Assembly: GCA_001730095.1 (NCBI GenBank)
Contig: MDLF01000096.1
Location: 124,001 to 188,000, forward strand
DNA: 64,000 nucleotides
Direction of reading: 5' to 3'
Source of the DNA: Rhodobacteraceae bacterium (ex Bugula neritina AB1)
Lineage (GTDB): Bacteria > Pseudomonadota > Alphaproteobacteria > Rhodobacterales > Rhodobacteraceae
Shown here: in pieces, positions 44,587-52,719 of the stretch
How the letters are laid out: each line of letters starts with the position of its first letter
Position numbering within the stretch: the first letter of the stretch is position 1
Translations under genes and position numbers: made by a program
Notes under the pieces: model-generated
Told to the model about the DNA's origin: nothing
Databases searched by the model: none
What the model saw: only the letters and a program-made list of their open reading frames with translations

Positions 44587-45348
44587 TCAAGCGGTCGGCT
44601 TCAGGCCGGCTTTGTCCAGAACGGCCGTGACGGTATTTTCCCAGCGGGCTTTCAATTCCGCATTGGGGGTATGGCGCAGGCCCATGGCCTTCAGGACCTC
44701 GAACTTATGCGAACTCCCGGAGCCAAAGCTGGCGGCGACCCGCGGCCACCAGTAATCCGCCAGCGCCTGCAAAGCACCGGCCTCCGGCGTCTCTGCCAGC
44801 ACCATCAGCCCTTCCGCCGCCAATTCGGCGTGATGCGCTTCGATGGGCTGGATAGCGCGGAAGGCTTCGGCCAGCGGCTGGTAGGAAACATGGCTCAGCT
44901 CCTGCAGCTGCACGGTAACCGCGCTGCCCATGAGGAGGTTCATCACCACCGCGTCGGCCCAGCCCTCCAGCGGGTAATTGAACACCGCCAGCCGCATGTC
45001 GTGCTTGCTGCGGGTCTGACCGATGTCCGCGTCCCGTTCCAGTCGGGCGGTCCAGGGATGGTGGTCGGCATAGCGTTCGGTATCGGCACCGAAGTCGCCC
45101 ATGATGCGGAGCACCTTTTCAGCGCTGTCGGATTTCTCCAGCACGATTTTCGCGGCGGCGATGCGTGCCTTGATGCCGGGGCCTTTGTTGATGATGTCGG
45201 CAAAACCGGCAGCGCCTGCCAGCTCGCTGTCGACAAAGGTCGCCATCATTTTCATCAGCTCGGCGCGATATCGCGGCGGCACGTTTGACGGGTTGCTCAG
45301 CACGCCGCCCTGGGCCAGATAAGTCTCGATGTTCATGTCATCCGCCAT
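44587..45348 (-). CDS. Phenylacetic acid catabolic family diiron protein (PaaA/PaaC-like)
   Basis: A 253-residue protein resembling the ferritin-like PaaA/PaaC subunits of phenylacetyl-CoA epoxidase. Putative metal ligands are in DSELAGAAGF near residue 45, VQLQELSHVSY near residue 155 and QPIEAHHAEL near residue 175 (two E-x-x-H type motifs). It is the last gene of the paa operon, 24 bp after paaE. It is distinct from PaaA and PaaC, which are also encoded. The ATG at 45348 follows GGGAGATGAG. It might be a second oxygenase or a repair/quenching subunit (inference). Confidence 0.85.
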   Translation of the reverse strand: MADDMNIETYLAQGGVLSNPSNVPPRYRAELMKMMATFVDSELAGAAGFADIINKGPGIKARIAAAKIVLEKSDSAEKVLRIMGDFGADTERYADHHPWTARLERDADIGQTRSKHDMRLAVFNYPLEGWADAVVMNLLMGSAVTVQLQELSHVSYQPLAEAFRAIQPIEAHHAELAAEGLMVLAETPEAGALQALADYWWPRVAASFGSGSSHKFEVLKAMGLRHTPNAELKARWENTVTAVLDKAGLKPTA

Positions 45349-45372
45349 GGTCTCATCTCCCAAAAGCAGGCG

Positions 45373-46446
45373 TTACTGGTCGTAATCGACCACCACGTTG
45401 TCAGTGACCGGGTAGGCCTGGCAGGACAGCACATAGCCTTTCTCGACCTCGTAATCCTCCAGCGCGTGGTTGGCGACCATTTCGACTTCGCCCGCCAGCA
45501 CCTTGCAGCGACAGGTGGAGCAGACCCCGGCCTTGCAGGCATAGGGCGCATCCATCGCGTTTTCCAGCGCGGCGTCCAGCAGGGTCATATCCTTGCCCAT
45601 CTCTATGGTCTGGGTGGCACCGTCCAGGGTGATCGCAGCCTTGGTCTGGTTGGCGCTGGTGCCTGCGTCCACGGCGGTGGCCTTGCGTTTCGCGCGGCCC
45701 GGCTGAGCAGAGGCGAACAGTTCGAACTTGATCTGGCCGTCACTGAGACCTGCTGTGCGCAGAGCGCTGGCGATGCCCAGCATCATCGGTTCAGGCCCGC
45801 AGATAAAGGCGGTGTCGACCGATTGGATGTCGATCCAATGCGCGAACAGCTGGGCGCATTTTTCTTCGGTCACCAGGCCGGTGAACAGGTCGATTTCCTG
45901 CGCATCCGATTCCAGGACGTGGATCATGTTGAACCGGCCCATGTAGAGATTCTTCAGATCCTCCAGCTCCTCTCGGAACATAATCGTGTTGACGCCTTTG
46001 TTGGCGTAGACCAGCGTAAAGGAGGAGCCCGGTTCCGCCGCCAGCGTGGTCTTGAGGATCGACAGTACGGGCGTAATGCCGGAGCCGCCGGCAAAACCCA
46101 GATAATGGGTTTCGGCCGCGCTATTGATCGGGGTGAAGAAGCTGCCCATCGGCGGCATCGCCTGCAGGGTATCACCCGCTTTCAGCTCGGTATTGGCCCA
46201 GGTCGAAAATGCGCCGCCGTCAACGCGTTTGATGCCGACCTGCAGGATGCCTTCGTCCCTGCCGGCGCAGATCGAATAGCTGCGGCGCAATTCTTCGCCG
46301 TCAAAGTCGCGGCGGAAGGTCAGATACTGGCCTTGGGTAAAGTCGAATTCCTCAGTTGCACCACCCGCGGGCTTCAGGGTCACAACCACCGCATCGCGGA
46401 TGGTCTTGCGGACGTCGGTGACTTCTAGGTCATGAAAGCGCGCCAT
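45373..46446 (-). CDS. paaE: Phenylacetyl-CoA epoxidase reductase subunit
   Basis: Flavin and iron-sulfur reductase that passes NADPH electrons to the PaaA diiron site. The 357-residue protein has an N-terminal ferredoxin-reductase domain with RRSYSICAG (FAD) and AGGSGITPVLSIL (NADPH). The C-terminal plant-type [2Fe-2S] ferredoxin domain has CKAGVCSTCRCKV plus a distal Cys in LSCQAYP. The ATG at 46446 gives the normal PaaE opening MARFHDLEV. It follows paaD by 10 bp. Confidence 0.96.
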   Translation of the reverse strand: MARFHDLEVTDVRKTIRDAVVVTLKPAGGATEEFDFTQGQYLTFRRDFDGEELRRSYSICAGRDEGILQVGIKRVDGGAFSTWANTELKAGDTLQAMPPMGSFFTPINSAAETHYLGFAGGSGITPVLSILKTTLAAEPGSSFTLVYANKGVNTIMFREELEDLKNLYMGRFNMIHVLESDAQEIDLFTGLVTEEKCAQLFAHWIDIQSVDTAFICGPEPMMLGIASALRTAGLSDGQIKFELFASAQPGRAKRKATAVDAGTSANQTKAAITLDGATQTIEMGKDMTLLDAALENAMDAPYACKAGVCSTCRCKVLAGEVEMVANHALEDYEVEKGYVLSCQAYPVTDNVVVDYDQ

Positions 46447-46456
46447 CAGGGTCTCC

Positions 46457-46930
46457 TCAGATGCACTTGAAATAATCAAAGGGTTCCAGGCAGTTCTGGC
46501 AGCGCCAGTGGGCCTTGCAGGGGGTCGAGCCGAACTGGCTGACCTTGGTGACATGCGGGCTGCCGCAATGCGGGCATTTCTCGGGGCCGCCTGCGGGCTG
46601 GGGCGGGGCGATGCCGTAATCCTCCAGCTTGGTGCGGCCTTTTTCGGACAGCCAGTCGGTGGTCCAGGCAGGTGAAATCTGCGTTTTCAGTTTCAGATCT
46701 TCGATGCCGCGGTCCCGCAGGGCAGTTTCGATATCCATATTGATCACCGAGGTTGCCGGGCAGCCGGAATAAGTCGGGGTGACGGTGACCACCAGGGTCT
46801 CACCCTCCCAGGCCACATCGCGGATAATGCCAAGGTCCACCAGCGAGATCACCGGGATCTCCGGGTCGGGCACAGCGTCAAGCCACTCCCAGATCCGGGT
46901 GGTGCTGGGCTGAGTTGTTACCTGGCGCAT
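46457..46930 (-). CDS. paaD: Phenylacetyl-CoA epoxidase assembly protein PaaD
   Basis: A 157-residue SufT/DUF59-type protein proposed to mature the Fe-S cluster of the epoxidase reductase. The N-terminal domain has DAVPDPEIPVISLVDLGI and TYSGCPATSVI. The C-terminal zinc ribbon has CPHCGS and WRCQNCLEPF. This domain order is diagnostic of PaaD. A 120-bp gap to paaC (46931-47050) holds no gene. Confidence 0.95.
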   Translation of the reverse strand: MRQVTTQPSTTRIWEWLDAVPDPEIPVISLVDLGIIRDVAWEGETLVVTVTPTYSGCPATSVINMDIETALRDRGIEDLKLKTQISPAWTTDWLSEKGRTKLEDYGIAPPQPAGGPEKCPHCGSPHVTKVSQFGSTPCKAHWRCQNCLEPFDYFKCI

Positions 46931-47050
46931 GCGGTTGCCCTCATTAGCTGTGTCGCCCGGACGATAGGCTGGGCAGCCCCCGACCTCCCCCGCGGGAGGG
47001 CTTCAGCTTTGCCCAAAGGAGGGGCGCCCGGGATTGCGATGGCCGTGGCC

Positions 47051-47824
47051 TTACCACGTGGCGCCGGGATAGGCGCGCTGCAGCCATTGCATCTGGGTCA
47101 GCAAATGGCCCAGATGCTCGGTATGCATCGCACCGGTGCGGCCGCCCTTGTGGGCAAAACTGCTTTGCGGAATGGTCAGTGTTGCCTCAGTCAGGATGCG
47201 GGAGATCAGCGCGTCGTATTCCACGCGCAAGGAGGCTGGATCGGGGGCAATGCCCGCCGTGACCATCTCTGCGTCCACATCGTCGGACTGGAACATCTCG
47301 CCTACATAGGGCCACAGATAGTCCAAAGCCTCCTGCATCCGGCGATGGCTTTCTTCGGTGCCATCGCCCAGGCCCACCACGGTGTCGGCAGAGCGCTCCA
47401 GATGGTAAGCCACTTCTTTCGAGGCCTTCTCGGCAATCGCGGCTACCCGCTCATCTGCGGATTTCATCAGCCGGCCCAGTTGGATCGCATGCCAGGCATC
47501 AAACAGGAACTGGCGCATCAGGGTGCGGCCGAAATCACCGTTTGGCACCTCTACCAGCAGCAGGTTGCGGAACTCCCAGGCGTCGCGCAGGAAGGCAAGA
47601 TCGTCGGCGGATTTTCCGTCTCCCTGTACTTCAGCAGCAAGGCCAAGCCACATCCGAGTCTGGCCGATCATGTCCAGCGCGGTATTGGCCAGCGCGATGT
47701 CTTCTTCCAGCACCGGTGCATGGCCACACCATTCGCTGATCCGATGGCCGAGGATCAGGGGGTTGTCGCCCATCCGCAGCAGGAACTGGGCAAATGCCGG
47801 GCTCTTGATTGTCGGGGTGGCCAT
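47051..47824 (-). CDS. paaC: Phenylacetyl-CoA epoxidase structural subunit PaaC
   Basis: A 257-residue ferritin-like subunit that pairs with PaaA and stabilises it; PaaC itself is not the catalytic diiron subunit. FAQFLLRMGDNPLILGHRISEWCGHAP and the ANTALDMIGQTRMWL helix are conserved PaaC segments, with ADTVVGLGDGTEESHRRMQ later. The ATG (47824) overlaps the paaB stop by one base (start/stop sharing). Confidence 0.96.
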   Translation of the reverse strand: MATPTIKSPAFAQFLLRMGDNPLILGHRISEWCGHAPVLEEDIALANTALDMIGQTRMWLGLAAEVQGDGKSADDLAFLRDAWEFRNLLLVEVPNGDFGRTLMRQFLFDAWHAIQLGRLMKSADERVAAIAEKASKEVAYHLERSADTVVGLGDGTEESHRRMQEALDYLWPYVGEMFQSDDVDAEMVTAGIAPDPASLRVEYDALISRILTEATLTIPQSSFAHKGGRTGAMHTEHLGHLLTQMQWLQRAYPGATW

Positions 47825-48108
47825 TACATGGCCCCCACTTCGTCGGGGATGTCAAAGAAGGTCGGGTGACGATAGACCTTGCTTTCCGACGGCTCATAAA
47901 GCGGGCCCTTGTCGCTGGGAGATGACGCGGCGATGTGGTTGGCCTCGACCGCCCAGATCGACACGCCCTCGTTGCGGCGGGTATAGACGTCGCGGGCGTT
48001 CTTGATCGCCATCTCGGCGTCCGGGGCATGCAGGGAGCCGACGTGGCGGTGGCTCATCCCGTGCTGGCCGCGGATGAAGATTTCCCAGAGGGGCCATTCG
48101 TTTTTCAT
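47824..48108 (-). CDS. paaB: Phenylacetyl-CoA epoxidase subunit PaaB
   Basis: A 94-residue small subunit of the PaaABC(D)E complex that bridges PaaAC dimers. WEIFIRGQHGMSHRHVGSLH at the N-terminus and NARDVYTRRNEGVSIWAV are typical PaaB motifs. It lies 73 bp after paaA and overlaps paaC. Confidence 0.96.
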   Translation of the reverse strand: MKNEWPLWEIFIRGQHGMSHRHVGSLHAPDAEMAIKNARDVYTRRNEGVSIWAVEANHIAASSPSDKGPLYEPSESKVYRHPTFFDIPDEVGAM

Positions 48109-48181
48109 GTCTCAAATCCTCCTGGCTGAGGGGGCGCCGCTGCAATGTTCGAAAACTGATGAAGCGCCGGAAGTCTGGGGG

Positions 48182-49159
48182 TTATTCGGCGGCGTGTCGG
48201 CGCGCGGCTTTCTTCTTGGCATGTGCCAAGAGGCCGTCGCGGACCCAGGCACCGTCATCCCAGGCCTTGTTGCGGGCCGCGAGACGGTCGGTGTTGCAGG
48301 GGCCGTTGCCCTTGATCACCTCAAAGAACTCGCTCCAGTCCGGATCGGTGTAGTCATAATGGCCGCGCTCCTCGTTCCATTTCAGATCCGGGTCGGGGAC
48401 GCTGAGGCCCAGATATTCGGCCTGCGGCACGGTCTGATCGACGAATTTCTGGCGCAGCTCGTCATTGGTGTTCATCTTGATCTTCCAGGCCATCGACTGG
48501 GCGGAATGGACAGAATCCTTGTCGGACGGGCCGAACATCATCAGCGACGGGTACCACAGGCGGTTCAGCGCATCCTGGGCCATCTTCTTCTGTGCGGGCG
48601 TGCCTTCCGCCATCTTGCGGATGGCGTCATAGCCCTGGCGCTGGTGAAAGCTCTCTTCCTTGCAGATCCGGATCATCGCGCGGGAATAGGGGCCAAAGGA
48701 GGTCCGTTGCAGCGGCACCTGGTTCATGATCGCAGCACCATCGACCAGCCAGCCCACTGCGCCGATGTCGGCCCAGTTCAGCGTCGGGTAATTGAAGATC
48801 GACGAATACTTCATCCGCCCATCCAGCAGCATTTCGGTCAACTCGTCACGCGACACGCCCAAGGTTTCCGCCGCGCAATACAGGTAAAGACCATGGCCGG
48901 CCTCATCCTGCACCTTGGCGAGCAGGATCGCCTTGCGCTCCAGCGTCGGTGCGCGGGTGATCCAGTTGCCCTCGGGCAGCTGGCCGACGATTTCGGAATG
49001 TGCATGCTGGCCGATCTGGCGGATCAGCGTCTTGCGGTAGCCTTCGGGCATCCAGTCCTTGGGCTCGATCTTTTCGCCGGCGTCGATGCGCGCCTGAAAG
49101 GCCGCCAGCTGTTCCGGATCCTCCTGGGCCGCTTCGGATTTGACCATCTGAGCATACAT
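48182..49159 (-). CDS. paaA: Phenylacetyl-CoA epoxidase catalytic subunit PaaA
   Basis: Diiron oxygenase subunit that epoxidises the aromatic ring of phenylacetyl-CoA. The 325-residue protein has diiron-type ligands in [13 protein letters not shown] (E-x-x-H) near residue 90 and the later [11 protein letters not shown] motif. [25 protein letters not shown] is conserved near residue 50. The ATG at 49159 follows GGAGG; the longer frame lacks family sequence. It is 23 bp downstream of the thiolase gene. Confidence 0.97.
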   Translation of the reverse strand: MYAQMVKSEAAQEDPEQLAAFQARIDAGEKIEPKDWMPEGYRKTLIRQIGQHAHSEIVGQLPEGNWITRAPTLERKAILLAKVQDEAGHGLYLYCAAETLGVSRDELTEMLLDGRMKYSSIFNYPTLNWADIGAVGWLVDGAAIMNQVPLQRTSFGPYSRAMIRICKEESFHQRQGYDAIRKMAEGTPAQKKMAQDALNRLWYPSLMMFGPSDKDSVHSAQSMAWKIKMNTNDELRQKFVDQTVPQAEYLGLSVPDPDLKWNEERGHYDYTDPDWSEFFEVIKGNGPCNTDRLAARNKAWDDGAWVRDGLLAHAKKKAARRHAAE

Positions 49160-49182
49160 GTCTGGGACCTCCGTAACCTTCG

Positions 49183-50385
49183 CTACACGCGTTCCAGGAT
49201 CAGGGCGGTGCCCTGCCCGACGCCGACGCACATGGTGCAGAGCGCATAGCGCCCGCCGGTGCGCTGCAATTGATAAGCAGCGGTCAGCACCAGGCGCGCA
49301 CCGGACATGCCGAGCGGGTGGCCCAGTGCAATCGCACCGCCGTTGGGATTGACATGGGGTGCATCGTCCGGAACGCCAAGCTCGCGCAAGGTCGCAAGAC
49401 CCTGGGACGCGAAGGCCTCGTTCAGTTCGATCACGTCCATCTGTTCGATGCTGAGACCGGTCCGGGTCAGCACCTTGCGGGTGGCGGGCACCGGGCCGAT
49501 GCCCATGATGCGCGGTTCAACTCCTGCGGCGGCCATTCCGACGATACGGGCCATCGGCTTCAGGCCGTTCCGCGCGGCTGCGGCCTCATTGGCCATCAGG
49601 ATCGCCGCCGCGCCGTCATTGACGCCGGAGGCATTGCCGGCGGTCACGCTTTTGTCCGGGCCATTCACCCCCTTGAGCCCCGCCAGCTTCTCAGCCGTGG
49701 TGCCCGGGCGGGGGTGTTCGTCTGTGTCCACCACAATGTCATCGCCCTTGCGCTGCGGGATGGTGACCGGGGTGATCTCATCCTGGAACAGGCCTGCTTC
49801 ATGCGCAGCGGCCCAGCGGGCCTGGCTGCGGGCGGCAAAGGCGTCCTGATCGGCGCGGCTGACGCGGTAATCCTCAGCCACATTGTCGGCGGTCTGCGGC
49901 ATCGAGTCGGTGCCGTAGGTCTCGTGCATCTTCTTGTTCACGAAACGCCAGCCGATGGTGGTGTCGTAAACCGCATTGGCGCGGGTAAAGGCGCTGGTTG
50001 CCTTGGGCATCACAAAAGGCGCGCGGCTCATGCTTTCGACGCCGCCGGCGATGGCCATGTCATAATCGCCTGCCTTGATCCCGCGCGAGGCCATGCCGAC
50101 CGCATCCATGCCAGAGGCGCAGAGCCGGTTGATTGTGGTGCCGGGGACTGTGGACGGCAGTCCTGCCAGCAGGGCGGCCATGCGGGCCACATTGCGGTTG
50201 CTCTCGCCGGCCTGGTTGGCGTCGCCCATGATGACATCGTCCAATGCGCCCCAGTCCACGTCCGGGTTGCGCGCCGCCAGCGCGGCAATCGGCAAAGCGG
50301 CCAGGTCATCGGTACGCATCTGGCTTAATGCTCCGCCGTAGCGGCCGATCGGGGTGCGGGTGGCATCGCAGATGAAAGCATCCAT
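49183..50385 (-). CDS. paaJ (pcaF): 3-oxoadipyl-CoA/acetyl-CoA acyltransferase (thiolase)
   Basis: A 400-residue thiolase cleaving 3-oxoadipyl-CoA to acetyl-CoA and succinyl-CoA, the last step of phenylacetate degradation. The nucleophile is Cys89 in [11 protein letters not shown], and [23 protein letters not shown] and [10 protein letters not shown] are the other thiolase motifs. The [18 protein letters not shown] opening is typical of PcaF/PaaJ. It is the first gene of the paa operon, so PaaJ is favoured over a protocatechuate role. The promoter region contains a TetR-type palindrome. Confidence 0.93.
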   Translation of the reverse strand: MDAFICDATRTPIGRYGGALSQMRTDDLAALPIAALAARNPDVDWGALDDVIMGDANQAGESNRNVARMAALLAGLPSTVPGTTINRLCASGMDAVGMASRGIKAGDYDMAIAGGVESMSRAPFVMPKATSAFTRANAVYDTTIGWRFVNKKMHETYGTDSMPQTADNVAEDYRVSRADQDAFAARSQARWAAAHEAGLFQDEITPVTIPQRKGDDIVVDTDEHPRPGTTAEKLAGLKGVNGPDKSVTAGNASGVNDGAAAILMANEAAAARNGLKPMARIVGMAAAGVEPRIMGIGPVPATRKVLTRTGLSIEQMDVIELNEAFASQGLATLRELGVPDDAPHVNPNGGAIALGHPLGMSGARLVLTAAYQLQRTGGRYALCTMCVGVGQGTALILERV

Positions 50386-50421
50386 GGGTGTTCGCGTCTC
50401 CTGTGGCGGCAACAAGAAAAG

Positions 50422-50437
50422 CCGACCGTTGGGTCGG
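50422..50437 (-). promoter_or_regulatory. TetR/PaaR-like operator palindrome before the paa operon
   Basis: CCGACC-GTTG-GGTCGG lies 37 bp upstream of the thiolase start. The ACCGACC/GGTCGGT form resembles known operators of the TetR-type PaaR repressors (recalled, not checked). No paaR gene is in the window. AT-rich promoter-like DNA lies just upstream (50458-50520). The rest of 50386-50690 is repeat copy A4. Confidence 0.5.
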
Positions 50438-50551
50438 TGATATGCTGGAAGATGATTCGCGGCAAGTTAAAATGTAACGTATAATTTTATCTGTGCCGCA
50501 TTGTGTAACATATTGATGCGGACGGGAACGGCCAGTTGGCAGCGGCGGATG

Positions 50552-50673
50552 CTCCCGCCAGCTGCTGACGCATGAAAATGCGCCATGGCTGTTGGGCCCG
50601 GCACCGTGCTGTGCACGGTGCCGGGCCCAACGGGAGGCGGTCTTTTGCAAGAAAGACCGACGACGGGCGGGAG
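50552..50673 (+). repeat. Cloverleaf-like palindromic repeat (family A), copy 4 (best preserved)
   Basis: Bounded by the perfect 8-bp inverted pair CTCCCGCC (50552-50559) and GGCGGGAG (50666-50673). Inside are three hairpins: CGCAT/ATGCG (50569-50582), a perfect 19-bp stem starting GTTGGGCCCGGCACC (50591-50609 with 50613-50631), and GGTCTTT/AAAGACC (50639-50658). The whole could fold into a three-armed, cloverleaf-like structure. It has no coding capacity. Confidence 0.85.
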
Positions 50674-50690
50674 ATCTTCGGCGTCGGTTT

Positions 50691-51221
50691 TCAGAGAGTA
50701 GAATACTGCAGAACGTCGTTGGGGTATTCTGCATCGCCAATCCTGAACTGGGTCAGGCCAACCTGTTCAAATCCGTTTCTGAGGTAGAAGCCGATAGCAC
50801 CGGAATTCCCGGAATTGGTTGCCAGCCAGGGCGCGTCCCAGCCGCAACTGCGGCAGGTTTGCAGCCCGGCATCCAGCAGGCTCCTGCCGGTGCCAGTGCT
50901 ATGGTGCCGGGGCTGGACATAGAGCGTGGAAATCTCGGTGTTTGAGCCGCGCCCTGCCGGGCTGGGCCGATTATGGGAAATCCGGATGTACCCGTCGATG
51001 CCATCCTGGTTCTGCGAGACCAGCAGGCGTTCGGCCGGGTTCTTCAGGGCTGCCGCAAAATGCTCCGGCGTGTAGTGTTCCAGCACATAATCCGCAAAGA
51101 ACCCGCTGACACCCTGGTGCAGATACGTGCCAAGCCAGACTTCAATGGACAGGGCCGCGAGGCTGGAGCCGTCATCGGGCGTTGCGGGGCGGACGGTTTT
51201 CCGGCGGGTTGAGCAGGTCAT
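50691..51221 (-). CDS. GNAT family N-acetyltransferase
   Basis: A 176-residue acetyltransferase of unknown target. The acetyl-CoA loop is VQPRHHSTGTGRSLLDAG near residues 117-134, and NSGAIGFYLRNGFEQVG near the C-terminus is the GNAT motif B. The start (51219-51221) gives a short basic N-terminus before VRPATPDDG, which is typical of the first strand. It is a monocistronic-looking gene between repeat A4 and decayed sequence. Confidence 0.88.
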   Translation of the reverse strand: MTCSTRRKTVRPATPDDGSSLAALSIEVWLGTYLHQGVSGFFADYVLEHYTPEHFAAALKNPAERLLVSQNQDGIDGYIRISHNRPSPAGRGSNTEISTLYVQPRHHSTGTGRSLLDAGLQTCRSCGWDAPWLATNSGNSGAIGFYLRNGFEQVGLTQFRIGDAEYPNDVLQYSTL

Positions 51222-51329
51222 AATTGCCTTTTGGATATGATCTTGAATGCCGCAATAGTTCCGGCAGGCAGGCTTGCGGTCAAGAAGTTACCCTAGCGAA
51301 AAAGTGCTTTGCTTGTATGTTCATGCGGC

Positions 51330-51580
51330 AGCAGCCCGTGCGTTGCACGCGCCTACGAACATTCTGTGCATCGTGTTCGATCAGCTGCGGTTCGACTATC
51401 TGGCCTGCGCAGGCCATCCGCATCTGCACACCTGCATGTTGATGCCTTGGCCGCGAGGGGGTTGCGTTTCATCTGTGCCTATGTGCAATCGCCGACTTGC
51501 GGCACGTCGAGGATGCCGGACCAAACGGACCGCTGCTCCTCCGGCCACGGGCTACCACCTGATCGGGAGCGTTAGCCAGA
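51330..51580 (+). pseudogene. Frameshifted relic of a sulfatase N-terminus
   Basis: One frame reads NILCIVFDQLRFDYLACAG, the classical sulfatase opening with metal-binding Asp, followed by HPHLHT. The reading then continues in another frame as VDALAARGLRFICAYVQSPT and CGTSRM, the sulfatase CxxSR-type active-site region (Cys for formylglycine). The frame change near 51430-51440 and the loss of sense after about 51580 show that it is broken. No complete sulfatase or sulfatase-modifying gene is nearby. Confidence 0.65.
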
Positions 51581-51783
51581 ATGCGGCGTTGACCCTTGGG
51601 GTCGCGCCAGGGTGCTGCGGGCAGTGCACTCGCGCCGCCTATCCTGAAAATGGGCGCTCTTTGATGCAATTCCTGTGCGGCGAAAGCCCGCTCTGGCGAG
51701 GATGTGCAAATGCGGGACCCGATTGCTCTAACATGCCGCTCTGCAAATTTCCGGAGCTGTCGCCGAAGGATGCGTAATGCAAT

Positions 51784-51840
51784 TTCACATTTGCCCAAAT
51801 ACTCCGGGGGAGCCCGCAAGGGCGGGGGCAGCGCCCCAGA
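51784..51840 (-). repeat. Family B intergenic repeat, copy 2, inverted
   Basis: Read on the minus strand: GGGGCGCTGCCCCCG hairpin, then CTCCCCCGGAGTATTT and a degenerate CAAATGTGAAA tail. It matches the copies at 366-428 and 63381-63450. Confidence 0.65.
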
Positions 51841-52719
51841 CCCGACTTGCCAAGCAGCGGAGAGTGCCTGAATTACCCGGAAACGTCTCAAAGCCAGCGC
51901 AATGATCTGGCAGACGGAACAGAACGGGGCCTGACGGCCCCTTGCCTGCGGCGCGGGTATTTTTGACCAGAAAGAAGCCGCGATATCAGGGTCGCGCGGC
52001 CTGTTCCAAGAGGAAGGCAAGGCTTTCGGCAAAGATCTTCTGATAGTGCGAGCGTCGGGCTGTCTAGCAAAGGGGCGCGCATTGCCGGGCCGGGCAATCG
52101 GCTTCATTGCGGTAACGCTTGGCGCAGGCATGGCGCGGATGGTTGCACCCGGGCGGCTGGATCGTTTCGCTCGGCCGGGCGGCTAAGCCCTGGATCTGGC
52201 CGAAACCTGTTTGGCCACCTAACGAGGAGATGACCTCATGAACAGCAGAGGGCCGTTCTTGTCGTCTGCATCTATGACGCCAAAGATGACAAGACGAGTT
52301 GTCTCGCGAGGTCATCTGTAGGTAGGGCGGCGACGCGTTGGCGGGTTTGGTGAAGACAGGCGCCGCAACTATCCGCAAAACCCTGCAGTGCATGAGCAGG
52401 AGTGCCGCATCACTGATGCTGCTTGCTCTGTCGGGGACCGGAAACTCAGAGGGCTGGTTTCCCATCGGTGTGGCAAAGACGGGTTCGCCGGATCCGGCTT
52501 TCGATGCAGGACCGGATGCCGAGTTTCAGGATGGTTTCATTTTGTCTGATATCTGTTACGTAAATGCCGGAGTGACAGGCGCCTCGGCGGGAGGGGCAAC
52601 AGGCGCGGTGACGCGCGGTACGGGGCCGATTGTCTGCCGTGAGGGCCTGGCCCTTGCGCGGTTGCCGTGTCTGATCGCCGGATACCGCCCACTGCCGCGG
52701 AACAGAGAGGGAAAATCGG
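51841..52719. other. About 880 bp without a recognisable intact gene
   Basis: No convincing gene was found in this stretch. A GGGGCC-rich palindrome with GGTATTTTTGACCAGAAAGAAG lies near 51936-51978. The minus frame at about 52010-52075 ends YQKIFAESLAFLLEQAARP before a stop and may be the tail of a lost gene. A plus frame from 52338 (134 codons, overlapping the fadJ start) has no recognised family. The region looks like decayed DNA upstream of the fadJ-like gene. Confidence 0.45.

Noticed and set aside
52245-52345. A short frame reading VLVVCIYDAKDDK that recalls the start of Cas2-type proteins
   Set aside because: The likeness stops after a dozen residues, the frame ends soon after, and no CRISPR repeat array or other cas gene is present.
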